From PMP191F sp047602185 (GTDB lineage: Bacteria; Bacteroidota; Bacteroidia; Chitinophagales; Chitinophagaceae), in assembly GCA_047602185.1 (NCBI GenBank), contig JASGHY010000001.1:2294001-2358000 (forward strand): a stretch of DNA of 64,000 nucleotides, in the 5' to 3' direction. The position numbers and the translations under genes were made by a program. A model generated the notes under the pieces. The model saw only the letters and a program-made list of their open reading frames with translations, was not told the DNA's origin and made no database searches. Shown here piece after piece: positions 15,608 to 24,738 of this stretch (the first letter of the stretch is position 1; each line of letters starts with the position of its first letter).

Positions 15608-16564
15608 ATGATCGATTGCCCGTTTTTGCCGGTGTTTTATGAATACCATCAATGTATTAAAGCAGGGAGACCCGTGCCGGATTATGATGATTTTGTAACC
15701 ATTGAAAATATCTGGCTGGGGGTTTATGGCCTGGGAAAATTTGAAACCTACCAGTTTCTGTATGACCAATGCAGCAGCCTTACCCATTTACAGCAATGGA
15801 TCATTGCTCTCAAAGGCAAAGAGCATGTAGAAACCTCAGTGACTGCCTTTGATGAGTGGATTAAGCAAAAGACAATTACACAAGTTCATAGTACAGCTCC
15901 TAAAAACACCATACTGAATAATGCTCAGTGGCAGCACTGGCGGCAGCAGGGTTATGTTATCATCAGCAACCTGGTAGCCCCCGATTTATGTGATGCAGTA
16001 TGCCGGCTCATCTGTATGCAGTTAGGCGCCAGCCTGCAGGCTCCGGAAACCTGGTATAATGATCATCCCCAATGGCATGGCTTAATGCTGCAGCTATACC
16101 AGCACCCGGACATTAATGCCATCAGAACACTTCCCGTTATTCAACAGTTGTTTGTTGAGCTATATGGCACCACAGATATCATTGCCAATACAGAAAAGGT
16201 CAGCTTTAACCCTCCCGAAACTGATACCTGGAAATTCAGGCATCACCAGCTTCACTGGGATATTGATTTTACCAGGGCAGACAGGTATTATATCCAGGGA
16301 CTGGTTTACCTGGATGATGTACCTGAAGACAGGGGACCTTTAACCGTAGTGCCGGGTTTTCATCATCAATTTGAAGACTGGATAAAAACATATCCTGATC
16401 CCCATGAAGCACAGCAGGCAATGCAACATACCTTTACCGGCACACCGGTACCAGGGAAAAAGGGAGATCTTATTCTGTGGTTGCAAACCTTACCGCACGC
16501 TGCCAGTGCCAATCACTCTAACCTGCCCCGGTTTGTACAATACGTCAGTTTTTCAAAACTCTGA
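15608..16564 (+). CDS. PhyH-type (phytanoyl-CoA dioxygenase family) Fe(II)/2OG oxygenase
   Basis: A 318-residue protein. The N-terminal 100 residues are a helical region of unknown role (YDDFVTIENIWLGVYGLG). From about residue 105 it follows the PhyH fold: QWRQQGYVIISNLVAPDLC, then the iron-binding HxD in LHWDIDF, the substrate/cofactor region GLVYLDDVPEDRGPLTVVPGFH, and a late His in LPHAASANHS that may be the third ligand. Family members hydroxylate small molecules using 2-oxoglutarate and oxygen. The substrate is unknown. It stands alone between the SMI1/KNR4 locus and the pseudouridine synthase. Confidence 0.82.
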   Translation: MIDCPFLPVFYEYHQCIKAGRPVPDYDDFVTIENIWLGVYGLGKFETYQFLYDQCSSLTHLQQWIIALKGKEHVETSVTAFDEWIKQKTITQVHSTAPKNTILNNAQWQHWRQQGYVIISNLVAPDLCDAVCRLICMQLGASLQAPETWYNDHPQWHGLMLQLYQHPDINAIRTLPVIQQLFVELYGTTDIIANTEKVSFNPPETDTWKFRHHQLHWDIDFTRADRYYIQGLVYLDDVPEDRGPLTVVPGFHHQFEDWIKTYPDPHEAQQAMQHTFTGTPVPGKKGDLILWLQTLPHAASANHSNLPRFVQYVSFSKL

Positions 16565-16762
16565 GCATAACATCGTTTTACCGCATTTGGGCCAGGACAA
16601 AGATTTTAGCTTTACCCAGACGGCCTTAAGCCACAAAACAGGGCCCTTTTACCGGGTATATTGGTAACAGGTTTATTTTTTACTCCCCTATCCCTCCTTT
16701 TTTGCTTTCAATTAGTGACTTTTGCAAAAGTCAGGCACTTGCCTGCTCTAAAAAGATACATC

Positions 16763-17836
16763 TTGGACAATTCGATCAGCTTAAATAAGTTTATCAGTGA
16801 TACGGGCTATTGTTCACGCCGTGAAGCAGACAACCTGATCCTCGCAGGGCGTGTATTACTGAACGACCGGCCGGCCATGCCAGGCAACCGGTATAAACCC
16901 GGTGACACCGTGGAAGTGGATGGCAGTCTTATGACCGCCGCTAAAAAAGATAAACGTGTGTACCTGGCGCTCAACAAACCGAAAGGCATCACTACCACTA
17001 CCGAATTACACGTTAAGGATAATATCATCAGTTTTGTAGGCTATCCCAAAAGGATCTTTCCCATCGGCCGTCTTGATAAAGACTCCGAAGGTCTCATCTT
17101 CCTCACCAATGATGGAGATATCATTAATAAGATCCTGCGGGCCGCAAACAATCACGAAAAAGAATACATCGTAAGAGTCAACAAGCCTATTGACCATGCC
17201 TTTGTACAACAGATGTCGCAGGGAGTACCTATTCTTGACACCCGCACCTTGCCGTGTAAAGTACAGATGATGGGACGCCAGACCTTCCGCATCACGCTTA
17301 CACAAGGTCTCAACCGCCAGATCAGGCGCATGTGCGAATACCTGGGATATGCGGTAGTGGCTTTGCAACGTGTACGAATCATGAACATCCGGCTCGATAA
17401 ACTCCCGCTGGGCAAATGGCGTTATCTCAGTGAGGCAGAAGTATCGCTACTGATGGAAAGTGTGGCAGATTCAAACAAGGTTGATAACGAAAGAAAACCA
17501 GCCGCACACAGGAAGAAGGCTGCTGCGCATACGCAGGCCCCTGCACATCCGAAATCAGGCCTTCCTGCAAAGGATAAGGCGCCAGCCCATAAGGATAAAG
17601 GGACAAAACCAGCCACTAAAGCTAAAGAAGGTAAATCTCCAACAGGCAAACCAGCAGAGAAGACCTGGAAGAAGGAAAATGCTGCACAAAAATCCACCCA
17701 GGCACGACAGGGAAAGCATTCACGCCCGGACAAGAATAAGGGAAAGGATAATGACCACGGTAAAAAAGGTAACCGGTCAGGCGCAGAAGGTTCATTCAAA
17801 AATTACAGAAGCAAGGGGCGTCGTCATGGTGGCTAA
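16763..17836 (+). CDS. rluF: RluF-type rRNA pseudouridine synthase with basic C-terminal tail
   Basis: An RsuA/RluF-family enzyme that converts uridine to pseudouridine in 23S rRNA. It has an N-terminal S4 RNA-binding domain (LNKFISDTGYCSRREAD, residues about 6-65) and a catalytic domain with GRLDKDSEGL, where the first Asp is the nucleophile, followed by GLNRQIRRMCEYLGY. The frame is open back to a TTG at 16661, but the upstream 34 residues are hydrophobic and off-family. The TTG at 16763 gives the expected N-terminus, and no ATG is available. The last 120 or so residues are Lys/Ala/Gly-rich and disordered (KPAAHRKKAAAH), probably a non-specific RNA-binding tail common in Bacteroidota versions. 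Confidence 0.9.
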   Translation: MDNSISLNKFISDTGYCSRREADNLILAGRVLLNDRPAMPGNRYKPGDTVEVDGSLMTAAKKDKRVYLALNKPKGITTTTELHVKDNIISFVGYPKRIFPIGRLDKDSEGLIFLTNDGDIINKILRAANNHEKEYIVRVNKPIDHAFVQQMSQGVPILDTRTLPCKVQMMGRQTFRITLTQGLNRQIRRMCEYLGYAVVALQRVRIMNIRLDKLPLGKWRYLSEAEVSLLMESVADSNKVDNERKPAAHRKKAAAHTQAPAHPKSGLPAKDKAPAHKDKGTKPATKAKEGKSPTGKPAEKTWKKENAAQKSTQARQGKHSRPDKNKGKDNDHGKKGNRSGAEGSFKNYRSKGRRHGG

Positions 17837-17960
17837 AAACTACCGGAACCTGCGTATTATCAGCCCCCAGGCTATGGGCATGATAGAGACTTTGTATAAT
17901 TCAGTACAGCGGAGGCCTCTCTATGTGCCGTACAATGGAATTACCCCACTCCCAACGGCC

Positions 17961-18857
17961 TTAATTTAAACGCCGGTATTCATTAGGGGTTATGCCTGTT
18001 TTCTGTTTAAACAAACGGGTAAAATGCTGCTGGTACCTGAACCCTAACTCATCCGCTATTTCGTTAATTGATTTACCGGGATCAAAGATCTTTTCTTTGG
18101 CTTCTTCAATTACTTTTAACTGTATATAGTCTAATGCAGTACTTCCCGTTTCCTTTTTAATAAGGTCTCCGAAATAATTAGGCGAAAGGTGTAATTGCTC
18201 TGCACAATACGCTACAGTTGGCAAACCTGAGGTTTTTGATTTCCCCGATCTTAAATAATCATTTAACAGGTTTTCAAAACGGGCAAGAATGCCTTTATTG
18301 ACATGGCTCCTGGTAATAAACTGCCGGTCGTAAAAGCGCATGCAATAATTCAGAAAAAGCTCAATATTGGAAACGATCAGTGTTTTGCTATGCTTGTCAA
18401 TATTCAGTTCTATTTCAGTAGCAATTTTTTCCAGGCAATCATTGATCGTAACCCTTTCTTTTTTTGAAAGATGCAATGCTTCATTCACTTCGTAAGAAAA
18501 AAAAGAGTACTCTTTTATCAGCTTCCCGAGATGTGTTCCGATAATCAGGTCAGGGTGAAATACCAGGGCCCTTCCGGATGGCTTAATCATCTTACCCTTA
18601 CTGTCAATTCCATACACCTGGCCCGGCGATATAAACACCAGTGTACCATCCTCATAATCGTAAGGCTGGCAACCATAACGGATATCTCCACACTTGATAT
18701 TTTTAAGAAAAACAGCATAGATGCCCATATACCTGCGGAAAGAATGAAAGGTCGGGATCTCGTCAAAATTAACGACACTCACCAATGGGTGAAGCGTTTC
18801 AGCACCCACACTATCATTATACTGCTTTACCGTATCGATCCTCTCCACTTTTTCCAT
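17961..18857 (-). CDS. AraC family transcriptional regulator
   Basis: A 298-residue regulator with an N-terminal AraC ligand-like domain (HPLVSVVNF, FISPGQVYGI, FHPDLIIGTHLG) and a C-terminal double helix-turn-helix (EQLHLSPNYFGDLIKKETG, then INEIADELGFRYQQHFTRLF). It is divergent from the cupin/CMD/ADH cluster that begins 206 bp away, so it is the likely regulator of that cluster. It is a clear paralogue of the regulator at 36323-37237, with shared phrases such as KEYxFFSYxVNEALHLS and RFYxRQFITR. A TAAATTTG element at 18875-18882 (minus strand) fits a -7 box for this gene. Confidence 0.92.
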   Translation of the reverse strand: MEKVERIDTVKQYNDSVGAETLHPLVSVVNFDEIPTFHSFRRYMGIYAVFLKNIKCGDIRYGCQPYDYEDGTLVFISPGQVYGIDSKGKMIKPSGRALVFHPDLIIGTHLGKLIKEYSFFSYEVNEALHLSKKERVTINDCLEKIATEIELNIDKHSKTLIVSNIELFLNYCMRFYDRQFITRSHVNKGILARFENLLNDYLRSGKSKTSGLPTVAYCAEQLHLSPNYFGDLIKKETGSTALDYIQLKVIEEAKEKIFDPGKSINEIADELGFRYQQHFTRLFKQKTGITPNEYRRLN

Positions 18858-19063
18858 AATGTATTCATTTCATACAAATTTAACGCACCTGCCGGTGAAA
18901 GCATCAGGAAGGCCCTGTAACCTGTAAAAATGGTAAATACATCCGTATTCTGTATAAATACGGAAGCCATGATATTGATGAAATTTGTATATCATTTACA
19001 GGAAGGCGCTTAAACACCGGCAAAATGCTGATTATTTGAGCTAACGCAGTAAAAAACCAAAAG

Positions 19064-19573
19064 ATGAGATCAAATGTTAGAAATCTGTCGTACATAATAC
19101 CTGTAGCCGCTATTCTTATGGTAGCTATAGCATGTAATGATCTGAAAAATAATAAAGAAATGAAAACAGAAGAAACTACTCCCCTCTTTCCCAGGGGCAA
19201 TAAAACACCCGCGGAATGGTTTGTGGGGAACGCTTACCTCCACATAGTATCAGAAAGGAACAGTAATAATGACTTTGTGATCGGCAGTGTAACTTTTGAG
19301 CCGGGCGCCAGGACCAACTGGCACACACATCCGAGGGGACAGGTACTGATCGTAACCGAAGGAGAAGGCTTATACCAGGAAAAAGGGAAACCGGCGAGCA
19401 TCATTAAAAAGGGAGATGTTATTAATATCCCGGAAAATACAGAGCACTGGCATGGTGCAACCGCCGGCAGTAAAATGGTACATATCGCCATCACCAATTT
19501 CCTGGGCGAAAGCAACAGCACGTGGCTAAAGCCGGTAAGTGATGAAGCGTATAATGAAGCCAATAAACAATAA
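19064..19573 (+). CDS. Cupin-domain lipoprotein
   Basis: A 169-residue exported protein. The N-terminus is a lipoprotein signal (IIPVAAILMVAIACND). A single cupin domain follows with both motifs: WHTHPRGQVLIVTEGEG and GDVINIPENTEHWHGA, giving the usual His/Glu metal ligands. Cupins of this type often pair with carboxymuconolactone-decarboxylase-like proteins, and the next gene, 9 bp downstream, is one. Probably a metal-dependent, stress-linked enzyme or binding protein. The substrate is unknown. Confidence 0.85.
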   Translation: MRSNVRNLSYIIPVAAILMVAIACNDLKNNKEMKTEETTPLFPRGNKTPAEWFVGNAYLHIVSERNSNNDFVIGSVTFEPGARTNWHTHPRGQVLIVTEGEGLYQEKGKPASIIKKGDVINIPENTEHWHGATAGSKMVHIAITNFLGESNSTWLKPVSDEAYNEANKQ

Positions 19574-19582
19574 ATATTTCTT

Positions 19583-20647
19583 ATGATGGGCAAAAGCAAG
19601 GTTCTTCAATGGATACTACTTTTTGTTCTCACAATAAGTATTACTACAATGAATGCACAGCAAAATACGATCCCCGCCGAAAGCTTAACTGCCACGCAGG
19701 AAAGTCTTGTGAAAATTGCAGCCCTGACAGCAACCGGGAATACGGAACAACTGAAAGTTCAATTGGATAGCGGGTTGACGGCAGGTCTTACCATCAATGA
19801 AATAAAGGAGGCACTGGTGCAGTTGTATGCCTATTGCGGTTTTCCAAGAAGCCTGAATGCTGTCAATACATTTAAAACAGTTGTAGACGAAAGAAAAGCA
19901 AAAGGCATTACCGATACAACGGGAAAAGAAATTGTAGTAGAAAATACGGCAGCAGACAAATACGAGCAGGGCCGAAAAGTGTTGGAAATACTGACCGGAA
20001 CGCCACAAGCCCGCCCTGCACCGGGTTTTGGATCGTTTGTACCACGCGCTGATGCTTTTCTGAAAGAACATTTATTTGCCGATATTTTCAACAGCGATGT
20101 ACTTAGCTACCAGCAGAGAGAACTGGTTACCATTGCCGCACTGGCCGCATTACCCGGCGTAGAACCACAGCTGCAGGCTCATATCAATATGGGTAAAAAT
20201 ACAGGCATCAATGAAAAACAATTAGAGCAGCTTGCCGGGTTAATAGAAAGACACATCAGCAAAACACAGGGTAATACTGTAAGAAAGATTATTGGCAAAC
20301 CACTTGTCCCTGTTACAGAACCAGGGTTAATGGTACGCGTGGCAGAAATAGAGATCGTTCCGGAATACCTGGAAGAGTATAAAGCTATACTCCGGGAAAA
20401 TGCTGCACTATCCGTAAAACTTGAGCCCGGGGTCATCTCTATTTTCCCGATGTTCAGGCATGAGGATCCTGTACAGGTAAGGATCGTAGAGATCTATGCC
20501 AGCAACGAAGCATACCAGTCTCATTTAAAAACGCCCCATTTCCAGCATTATAAAACCACCACTTTAAAAATGGTGAAGTCACTGAAACTCGTAGACATGG
20601 ATACGCCCGACAAAGAAACGATGCTTAAAATTTTCAAAAAACTGTAG
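19583..20647 (+). CDS. Exported double CMD-domain protein with C-terminal ABM-like domain
   Basis: A 354-residue protein with a signal peptide (VLQWILLFVLTISITTMNAQ), two carboxymuconolactone-decarboxylase/AhpD-like helical domains (LVKIAALTATGN near 42-120 and LVTIAALAALPGVEP near 175-240), and a C-terminal antibiotic-biosynthesis-monooxygenase-like ferredoxin fold from about 260 (VRVAEIEIVPEYLEEYKAIL, then IYASNEAYQSHLKTPHFQHY). The catalytic Cys-x2-Cys of AhpD is absent; the first domain has only YCGF. Fusions of CMD and ABM domains occur in Bacteroidota. A role in detoxification of quinones or peroxides is inferred. Tightly linked to the cupin gene. Confidence 0.82.
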   Translation: MMGKSKVLQWILLFVLTISITTMNAQQNTIPAESLTATQESLVKIAALTATGNTEQLKVQLDSGLTAGLTINEIKEALVQLYAYCGFPRSLNAVNTFKTVVDERKAKGITDTTGKEIVVENTAADKYEQGRKVLEILTGTPQARPAPGFGSFVPRADAFLKEHLFADIFNSDVLSYQQRELVTIAALAALPGVEPQLQAHINMGKNTGINEKQLEQLAGLIERHISKTQGNTVRKIIGKPLVPVTEPGLMVRVAEIEIVPEYLEEYKAILRENAALSVKLEPGVISIFPMFRHEDPVQVRIVEIYASNEAYQSHLKTPHFQHYKTTTLKMVKSLKLVDMDTPDKETMLKIFKKL

Positions 20648-20813
20648 ACTACCAGGTTGTTGTCAGCGCTGGTATTGGGTTAATAATACTTCCCCGGATC
20701 TTTTAAGAATAATAAGTCTTGATCCCGGTGGCATATCTCCATGCCCCTACAGCATGCAGACCCTCCACCCGGAGCCAAACAACATTGAATAAACAATCTA
20801 AAAGCAGGTGTAT

Positions 20814-21200
20814 ATGAATACAACTCAAAGTTTTTCTACAGCAGAGTTGAAACAGATAGAGATCGCTGATGATCTGAAAATATCTCCTTTGCGCGATGAC
20901 GGCGTTACCTATGGTACGCCTACCTGGATATGGAATGTAGTTGTAGACGGGCAACTCTATGTAAGAGCTTACAATGGACAACAATCCCGGTGGTACCAGT
21001 CGGCGATTAAACAAAAAGCCGGTCGTATCCATGCTGCCGGTATGGTAAAGGACGTGATTTTTGAACCGGCGAATGAAAAAAACATCAATGAAAAAGTTGA
21101 CACAGCCTACAAAGAAAAATATACTGAAAGCCCCTACCTGCCACCTATGATCATCGAAAGAGCAAGGGCCGCAACTATAAGAATAATTCTGAAACACTAA
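20814..21200 (+). CDS. DUF2255 family protein
   Basis: A 128-residue protein starting at ATG 20814, six bases after a GTG in the same frame. The DUF2255 pattern is seen in FSTAELKQIEIADDLKISP, then TPTWIWNVVVDGQLYVRAY and GQQSRWYQSAIKQKAGRI. The fold resembles flavin-binding split barrels of the FMN/deazaflavin class, though function is not established. It lies between the CMD protein and the dehydrogenase in the same direction and is likely part of their operon. Confidence 0.82.
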   Translation: MNTTQSFSTAELKQIEIADDLKISPLRDDGVTYGTPTWIWNVVVDGQLYVRAYNGQQSRWYQSAIKQKAGRIHAAGMVKDVIFEPANEKNINEKVDTAYKEKYTESPYLPPMIIERARAATIRIILKH

Positions 21201-21221
21201 CAACATACTAAAGGAACAGGT

Positions 21222-22415
21222 ATGGCAAAGCATATAAAAAATTCATCAAGAAGAGATTTTATCAGGCAAACAACCCTCACGGGTACCGGCATGGCACTGG
21301 CAACACCCATGGGTTTGTTTGCAACAGGAACTATCAACAAAAACAAAGAAAAAATGGATCAGACAACAAGATCAAAAGGCTACGCAGGAACAAGCGAAAC
21401 TGCACCAATGAGTCCCTGGGAGTTTGAGCGCAGAGCAGTCGGAGACAACGATATATTAATTGAAATAAAATATTCCGGGATCTGCCATTCAGATATACAT
21501 ACCATTAAAGGACACTGGGGAAAACAAACATATCCACAGGTACCCGGACACGAGATTGCAGGTATTGTAACTGCTGTTGGTAAAAATGTTACCAAATTCA
21601 AGGTGGGCGATAAAGCTGGTGTTGGGTGTATGGTAAACAGTTGTATGGATTGCCTGAGCTGCAAGAACGGAGAAGAGCATCATTGCGATAATGCAGCCAC
21701 CGTTTATACCTATGGCAGTACTGATAAAACATCTCCATCCGGCATTACACAGGGAGGTTATTCCAACAACATTGTTGTGACAGAACATTTTGCCATTAAA
21801 ATACCACCAACCATCAGTCTTGAGAATGCAGCGCCCCTGCTTTGTGCAGGCATCACTACCTACTCTCCCCTGGTGAATGCACGTTTCAAAAGAGGTGATA
21901 AAGTAGGTGTGGCAGGTATCGGGGGCCTGGGACACCTGGCAATAAAACTGGCTGTAGCTAAGGGAGCAGAAGTATATGCGTTCACCACTTCTGCCGGCAA
22001 AAAAAATGACATTCTTTCATTTGGCGCCAAAGAAGTGATCGTTGTAGATAGTGCAGATAAGCTGAAGCCTTATAAAGCAACGCTGGATTATATGATCTCT
22101 ACCATTCCCTATGCGTTTGACCTGTCGGGCTATATTATGTGTGTAAAGCCTTATGGACATTTTACACAGGTAGGTCAGCCCATCAATGGAGAGTTTACCA
22201 TCAACAACAGTAATTTTTTCATGAGCCGGGTCAACTACAACAGTTCAGTGATCGGGGGCATTCCCGAAACCCAGGAAGTGATGGACTTCTGTGCACAGAA
22301 TAAAATTTACCCGCAGATCCAGGTCATTAAGGCTTCAGCAATAAATGATGCCTGGGATAAAGTGATCAACAAAGAGGCCCGTTACCGCTATGTCATTGAC
22401 GCCTCCACATTTTAA
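21222..22415 (+). CDS. Zinc-dependent NAD(P) alcohol dehydrogenase with Tat-like signal
   Basis: A 397-residue medium-chain dehydrogenase of the cinnamyl-alcohol/YahK type. An N-terminal extension carries a twin-arginine-like motif (SSRRDFIRQ) and a hydrophobic stretch, unusual for this cytoplasmic family and suggesting export or a retained leader. Catalytic zinc ligands are in GICHSDIHTIKGHWG and PGHEIAG. The structural zinc site is the Cys cluster MVNSCMDCLSCKNGEEHHC. The nucleotide-binding site is GVAGIGGLGHLAIKLA. It probably reduces aldehydes with NADPH. The next gene, an SDR, starts 35 bp downstream. Confidence 0.92.
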   Translation: MAKHIKNSSRRDFIRQTTLTGTGMALATPMGLFATGTINKNKEKMDQTTRSKGYAGTSETAPMSPWEFERRAVGDNDILIEIKYSGICHSDIHTIKGHWGKQTYPQVPGHEIAGIVTAVGKNVTKFKVGDKAGVGCMVNSCMDCLSCKNGEEHHCDNAATVYTYGSTDKTSPSGITQGGYSNNIVVTEHFAIKIPPTISLENAAPLLCAGITTYSPLVNARFKRGDKVGVAGIGGLGHLAIKLAVAKGAEVYAFTTSAGKKNDILSFGAKEVIVVDSADKLKPYKATLDYMISTIPYAFDLSGYIMCVKPYGHFTQVGQPINGEFTINNSNFFMSRVNYNSSVIGGIPETQEVMDFCAQNKIYPQIQVIKASAINDAWDKVINKEARYRYVIDASTF

Positions 22416-22450
22416 ATACATTCCGGGGATCCGGATAAAAATCAATCAGC

Positions 22451-23206
22451 ATGAAAGAAGAATTCAAAGATAAGGTAGCCGTTGTTACCGGTGCAGCAAG
22501 CGGTATGGGGCTTGCTGCAGCAAAACGATTTGCAGAGGCAGGTGCTACAGTTGTATTGACAGATATTAATGAACCAGCCGGTCAGGTAGCGGAGATTGTC
22601 GATGCAGGGTATAAAGCAATAGCTATTCGCTGTGATGTGGCTGATGAGCAAAGCGTGGCATCAACCATTGAACAAATAGTCTCCGGGTTCGGCCGTCTCG
22701 ACTTTGCATTCAACAATGCAGGGATACAGAGCCCGGCCGAAGAGCTGGCTAACGTAAGCAATAAAGAATACGATCGTATACTGGATGTGAACCTGAAAGG
22801 TGTATGGAACTTTATGAAGTATGAACTATTGCAGATGCGGAAGCAGGAAGGTGGAGCAATTGTCAACAATTCATCATTGGGAGGGCTGGTAGGTGTACCT
22901 GGCCGTGCTGCTTACCACGCTTCAAAACATGGTATACTGGGACTCACCAAAAGCGCAGCACTTGAATACGCAGAAAGGGGTATCCGCATTAATGCAGTAT
23001 GCCCGGGTATTATTTCCACTCCAATGGTAGAAAGCATGCTGGCCAACGAGACTGGCGTTATGGAAGAAATGATGAAAGATGTACCCATTAAGCGATTGGG
23101 GCGGGCTGAGGAAGTGGCAGATGTGGTACTGTGGCTTTGCAGCAACGCATCTACTTTTGTTATAGGCCAGGCCATTGCGGTTGATGGCGGCTATACTGTA
23201 CGCTAA
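22451..23206 (+). CDS. SDR family oxidoreductase
   Basis: A 251-residue classical short-chain dehydrogenase. The glycine-rich cofactor motif is TGAASGMGLAAAK, the Asp after strand 2 in LTDINEP suggests NAD preference, NNAG is present, the catalytic Ser is in NSSLGG and the Tyr-Lys in YHASKHG, and the C-terminus ends with IAVDGGYTVR. Last gene of the five-gene cluster that opposes the AraC regulator at 17961. The substrate is unknown. Confidence 0.93.
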   Translation: MKEEFKDKVAVVTGAASGMGLAAAKRFAEAGATVVLTDINEPAGQVAEIVDAGYKAIAIRCDVADEQSVASTIEQIVSGFGRLDFAFNNAGIQSPAEELANVSNKEYDRILDVNLKGVWNFMKYELLQMRKQEGGAIVNNSSLGGLVGVPGRAAYHASKHGILGLTKSAALEYAERGIRINAVCPGIISTPMVESMLANETGVMEEMMKDVPIKRLGRAEEVADVVLWLCSNASTFVIGQAIAVDGGYTVR

Positions 23207-23264
23207 ATATCTTATAACAGCAAACCAGCGTTGACTGGATTAGTAACGATATTCCGTCCATTCA

Positions 23265-23319
23265 GTTGATCGAAGCGTATCAGGCTTCGATCAACTTATT
23301 ATGTGGTATATAGTCACAA
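23265..23319 (-). repeat. Double-hairpin dispersed repeat, copy 2
   Basis: GTTGATCGAAGCG...GGCTTCGATCAAC followed by a degenerate GTGG/CAC hairpin, in the reverse orientation to the copy at 14685-14736. It lies just outside the IS4-family element. Confidence 0.6.
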
Positions 23320-23400
23320 AGCAAAGTAAATCGCTGTATTATCCTTGCCTCCCGCGTTCAGCGTTCAGCATCAAACACGTATCTGTATTCAACTTAAAAC

Positions 23401-24738
23401 TTATCACTAGCGTTGCGTCTTTAATCAAAGATTTTCAATTGATTATCATTTGTCTCTTTAAAATTGTGTGTTTTTATTGATTCTGCGAACAGCTCATGTA
23501 ATGGCACTTTTTCAAAAATGCAGATACTAAGGACCTGTAATATTTCATAGATAGATTGCTGTATACAGAATCTCTTTTTTGCAATGGCTACTAGTACGTA
23601 GACAGTAATGGCAATCCATATTTGTGTTTTTACTGCATTCTCTGACTTGCCCCAAAAGGATTTTATTTTAAGGTGCTGCTTTATCCATTTGAAAAATAGT
23701 TCTATGAACCATCTGTACTTATATAATAAAGCTATTTCTGTCGCTTTTAAAGAGAAGTTATTGGTGATAAAAACAAATGTTTTGTTTTGCTCAGCATCAT
23801 AATACTTGACTCTTCTGAAGCATTCCGGGTAGGCTTTGTATACTGCTTTATTGGTTTTACGCAGGTGTATTCGTTGGTCACAAATGATTCCATTTGATCT
23901 ATCTACATCCAATGATTTGACCCGGATAAAACTAAAGTCAGAACGCGCTCTTGTAATAAAAAAAGCGGTAGCCTGGTGAATACGATATAACCTGTCAAAG
24001 TCAATGTAGCCGCAGTCTACAACATAAAAGCTATCGGGTTCGTAATGAATGTTGTCAAGAATATGTAATTCATGAACTGCGCCTGGTGTTATTTGAATGA
24101 ACTCCGGTATAGAAGTTTTTAGATCCAGTTGAGTATGTACTTTTACTCCTCCGCGCGTATGTTTATACTTGGCCCAATAACAAGCTGTGAGTGACACATC
24201 TATAATGGTGGCATCAATGGCAAAGATGTTATTGGTGATGTCAATGTCAAGTTGACTGTCTTCTTTGTACAGAGATTTAGCTTCCTGGATGAGAGACATG
24301 CAAAAATCAGCATATATTCTCCAGTTCCTGCTTTCATTTGCCCGCGACAAAGTTGTTTTTGCAATCACTTCACCAATACCAAGATGATAAAGCTTGTTGG
24401 CATTAGCAGATAAACAAAGGATTGTATCGGATAAACTTTCCCGGTGTGTTAGTTGACCAAAGGCCATGCATAGAAATTGCTTCCAGCAACTGAATTGTTT
24501 GGTCTTATAGTCTCCATGATATCGTTTTACACAAGCATAAAAAGACTTATGAGAAATAAGTGCGATTATCTGAGAAAATGCATATTTGCCCTGATTCATG
24601 ACTACTGATTGTCAGGGAATTATACAAAAGCTCATTCAAAACATTTTCAAATCGTTTCCACATGAAATACCGGCAGAACTCAATACAGACAGCAACTTCA
24701 ATGAACTTACTCCTGCAACAACGCAACGCTAGTGATAA
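23401..24738 (-). mobile_element. Complete IS4-family insertion sequence (1338 bp)
   Basis: Bounded by perfect 18-bp terminal inverted repeats, TTATCACTAGCGTTGCGT at 23401-23418 and its reverse complement at 24721-24738, around a single transposase gene. The outside flanks CAACTTAAAAC (left) and CAACTTATAAC (right, starting 4 nt beyond the end) are similar but not identical. They could be a decayed target duplication or just two copies of a common intergenic module. Confidence 0.88.
23421..24599 (-). CDS. IS4-family transposase (DUF4372 N-terminus)
   Basis: A 392-residue DDE transposase. The N-terminal DUF4372-like region (FSQIIALISHKSFYACVKRY) precedes the catalytic core: first Asp in IFAIDATIID, second Asp in YVVDCGYIDFDRL, and the YREK signature Y-x2-R-x3-E-x6-K in YKYRWFIELFFKWIK. 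It is full length, with no internal stop. The stop codon lies about 20 bp from one terminal repeat and the start about 120 bp from the other, so the element appears potentially active. Confidence 0.92.
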   Translation of the reverse strand: MNQGKYAFSQIIALISHKSFYACVKRYHGDYKTKQFSCWKQFLCMAFGQLTHRESLSDTILCLSANANKLYHLGIGEVIAKTTLSRANESRNWRIYADFCMSLIQEAKSLYKEDSQLDIDITNNIFAIDATIIDVSLTACYWAKYKHTRGGVKVHTQLDLKTSIPEFIQITPGAVHELHILDNIHYEPDSFYVVDCGYIDFDRLYRIHQATAFFITRARSDFSFIRVKSLDVDRSNGIICDQRIHLRKTNKAVYKAYPECFRRVKYYDAEQNKTFVFITNNFSLKATEIALLYKYRWFIELFFKWIKQHLKIKSFWGKSENAVKTQIWIAITVYVLVAIAKKRFCIQQSIYEILQVLSICIFEKVPLHELFAESIKTHNFKETNDNQLKIFD

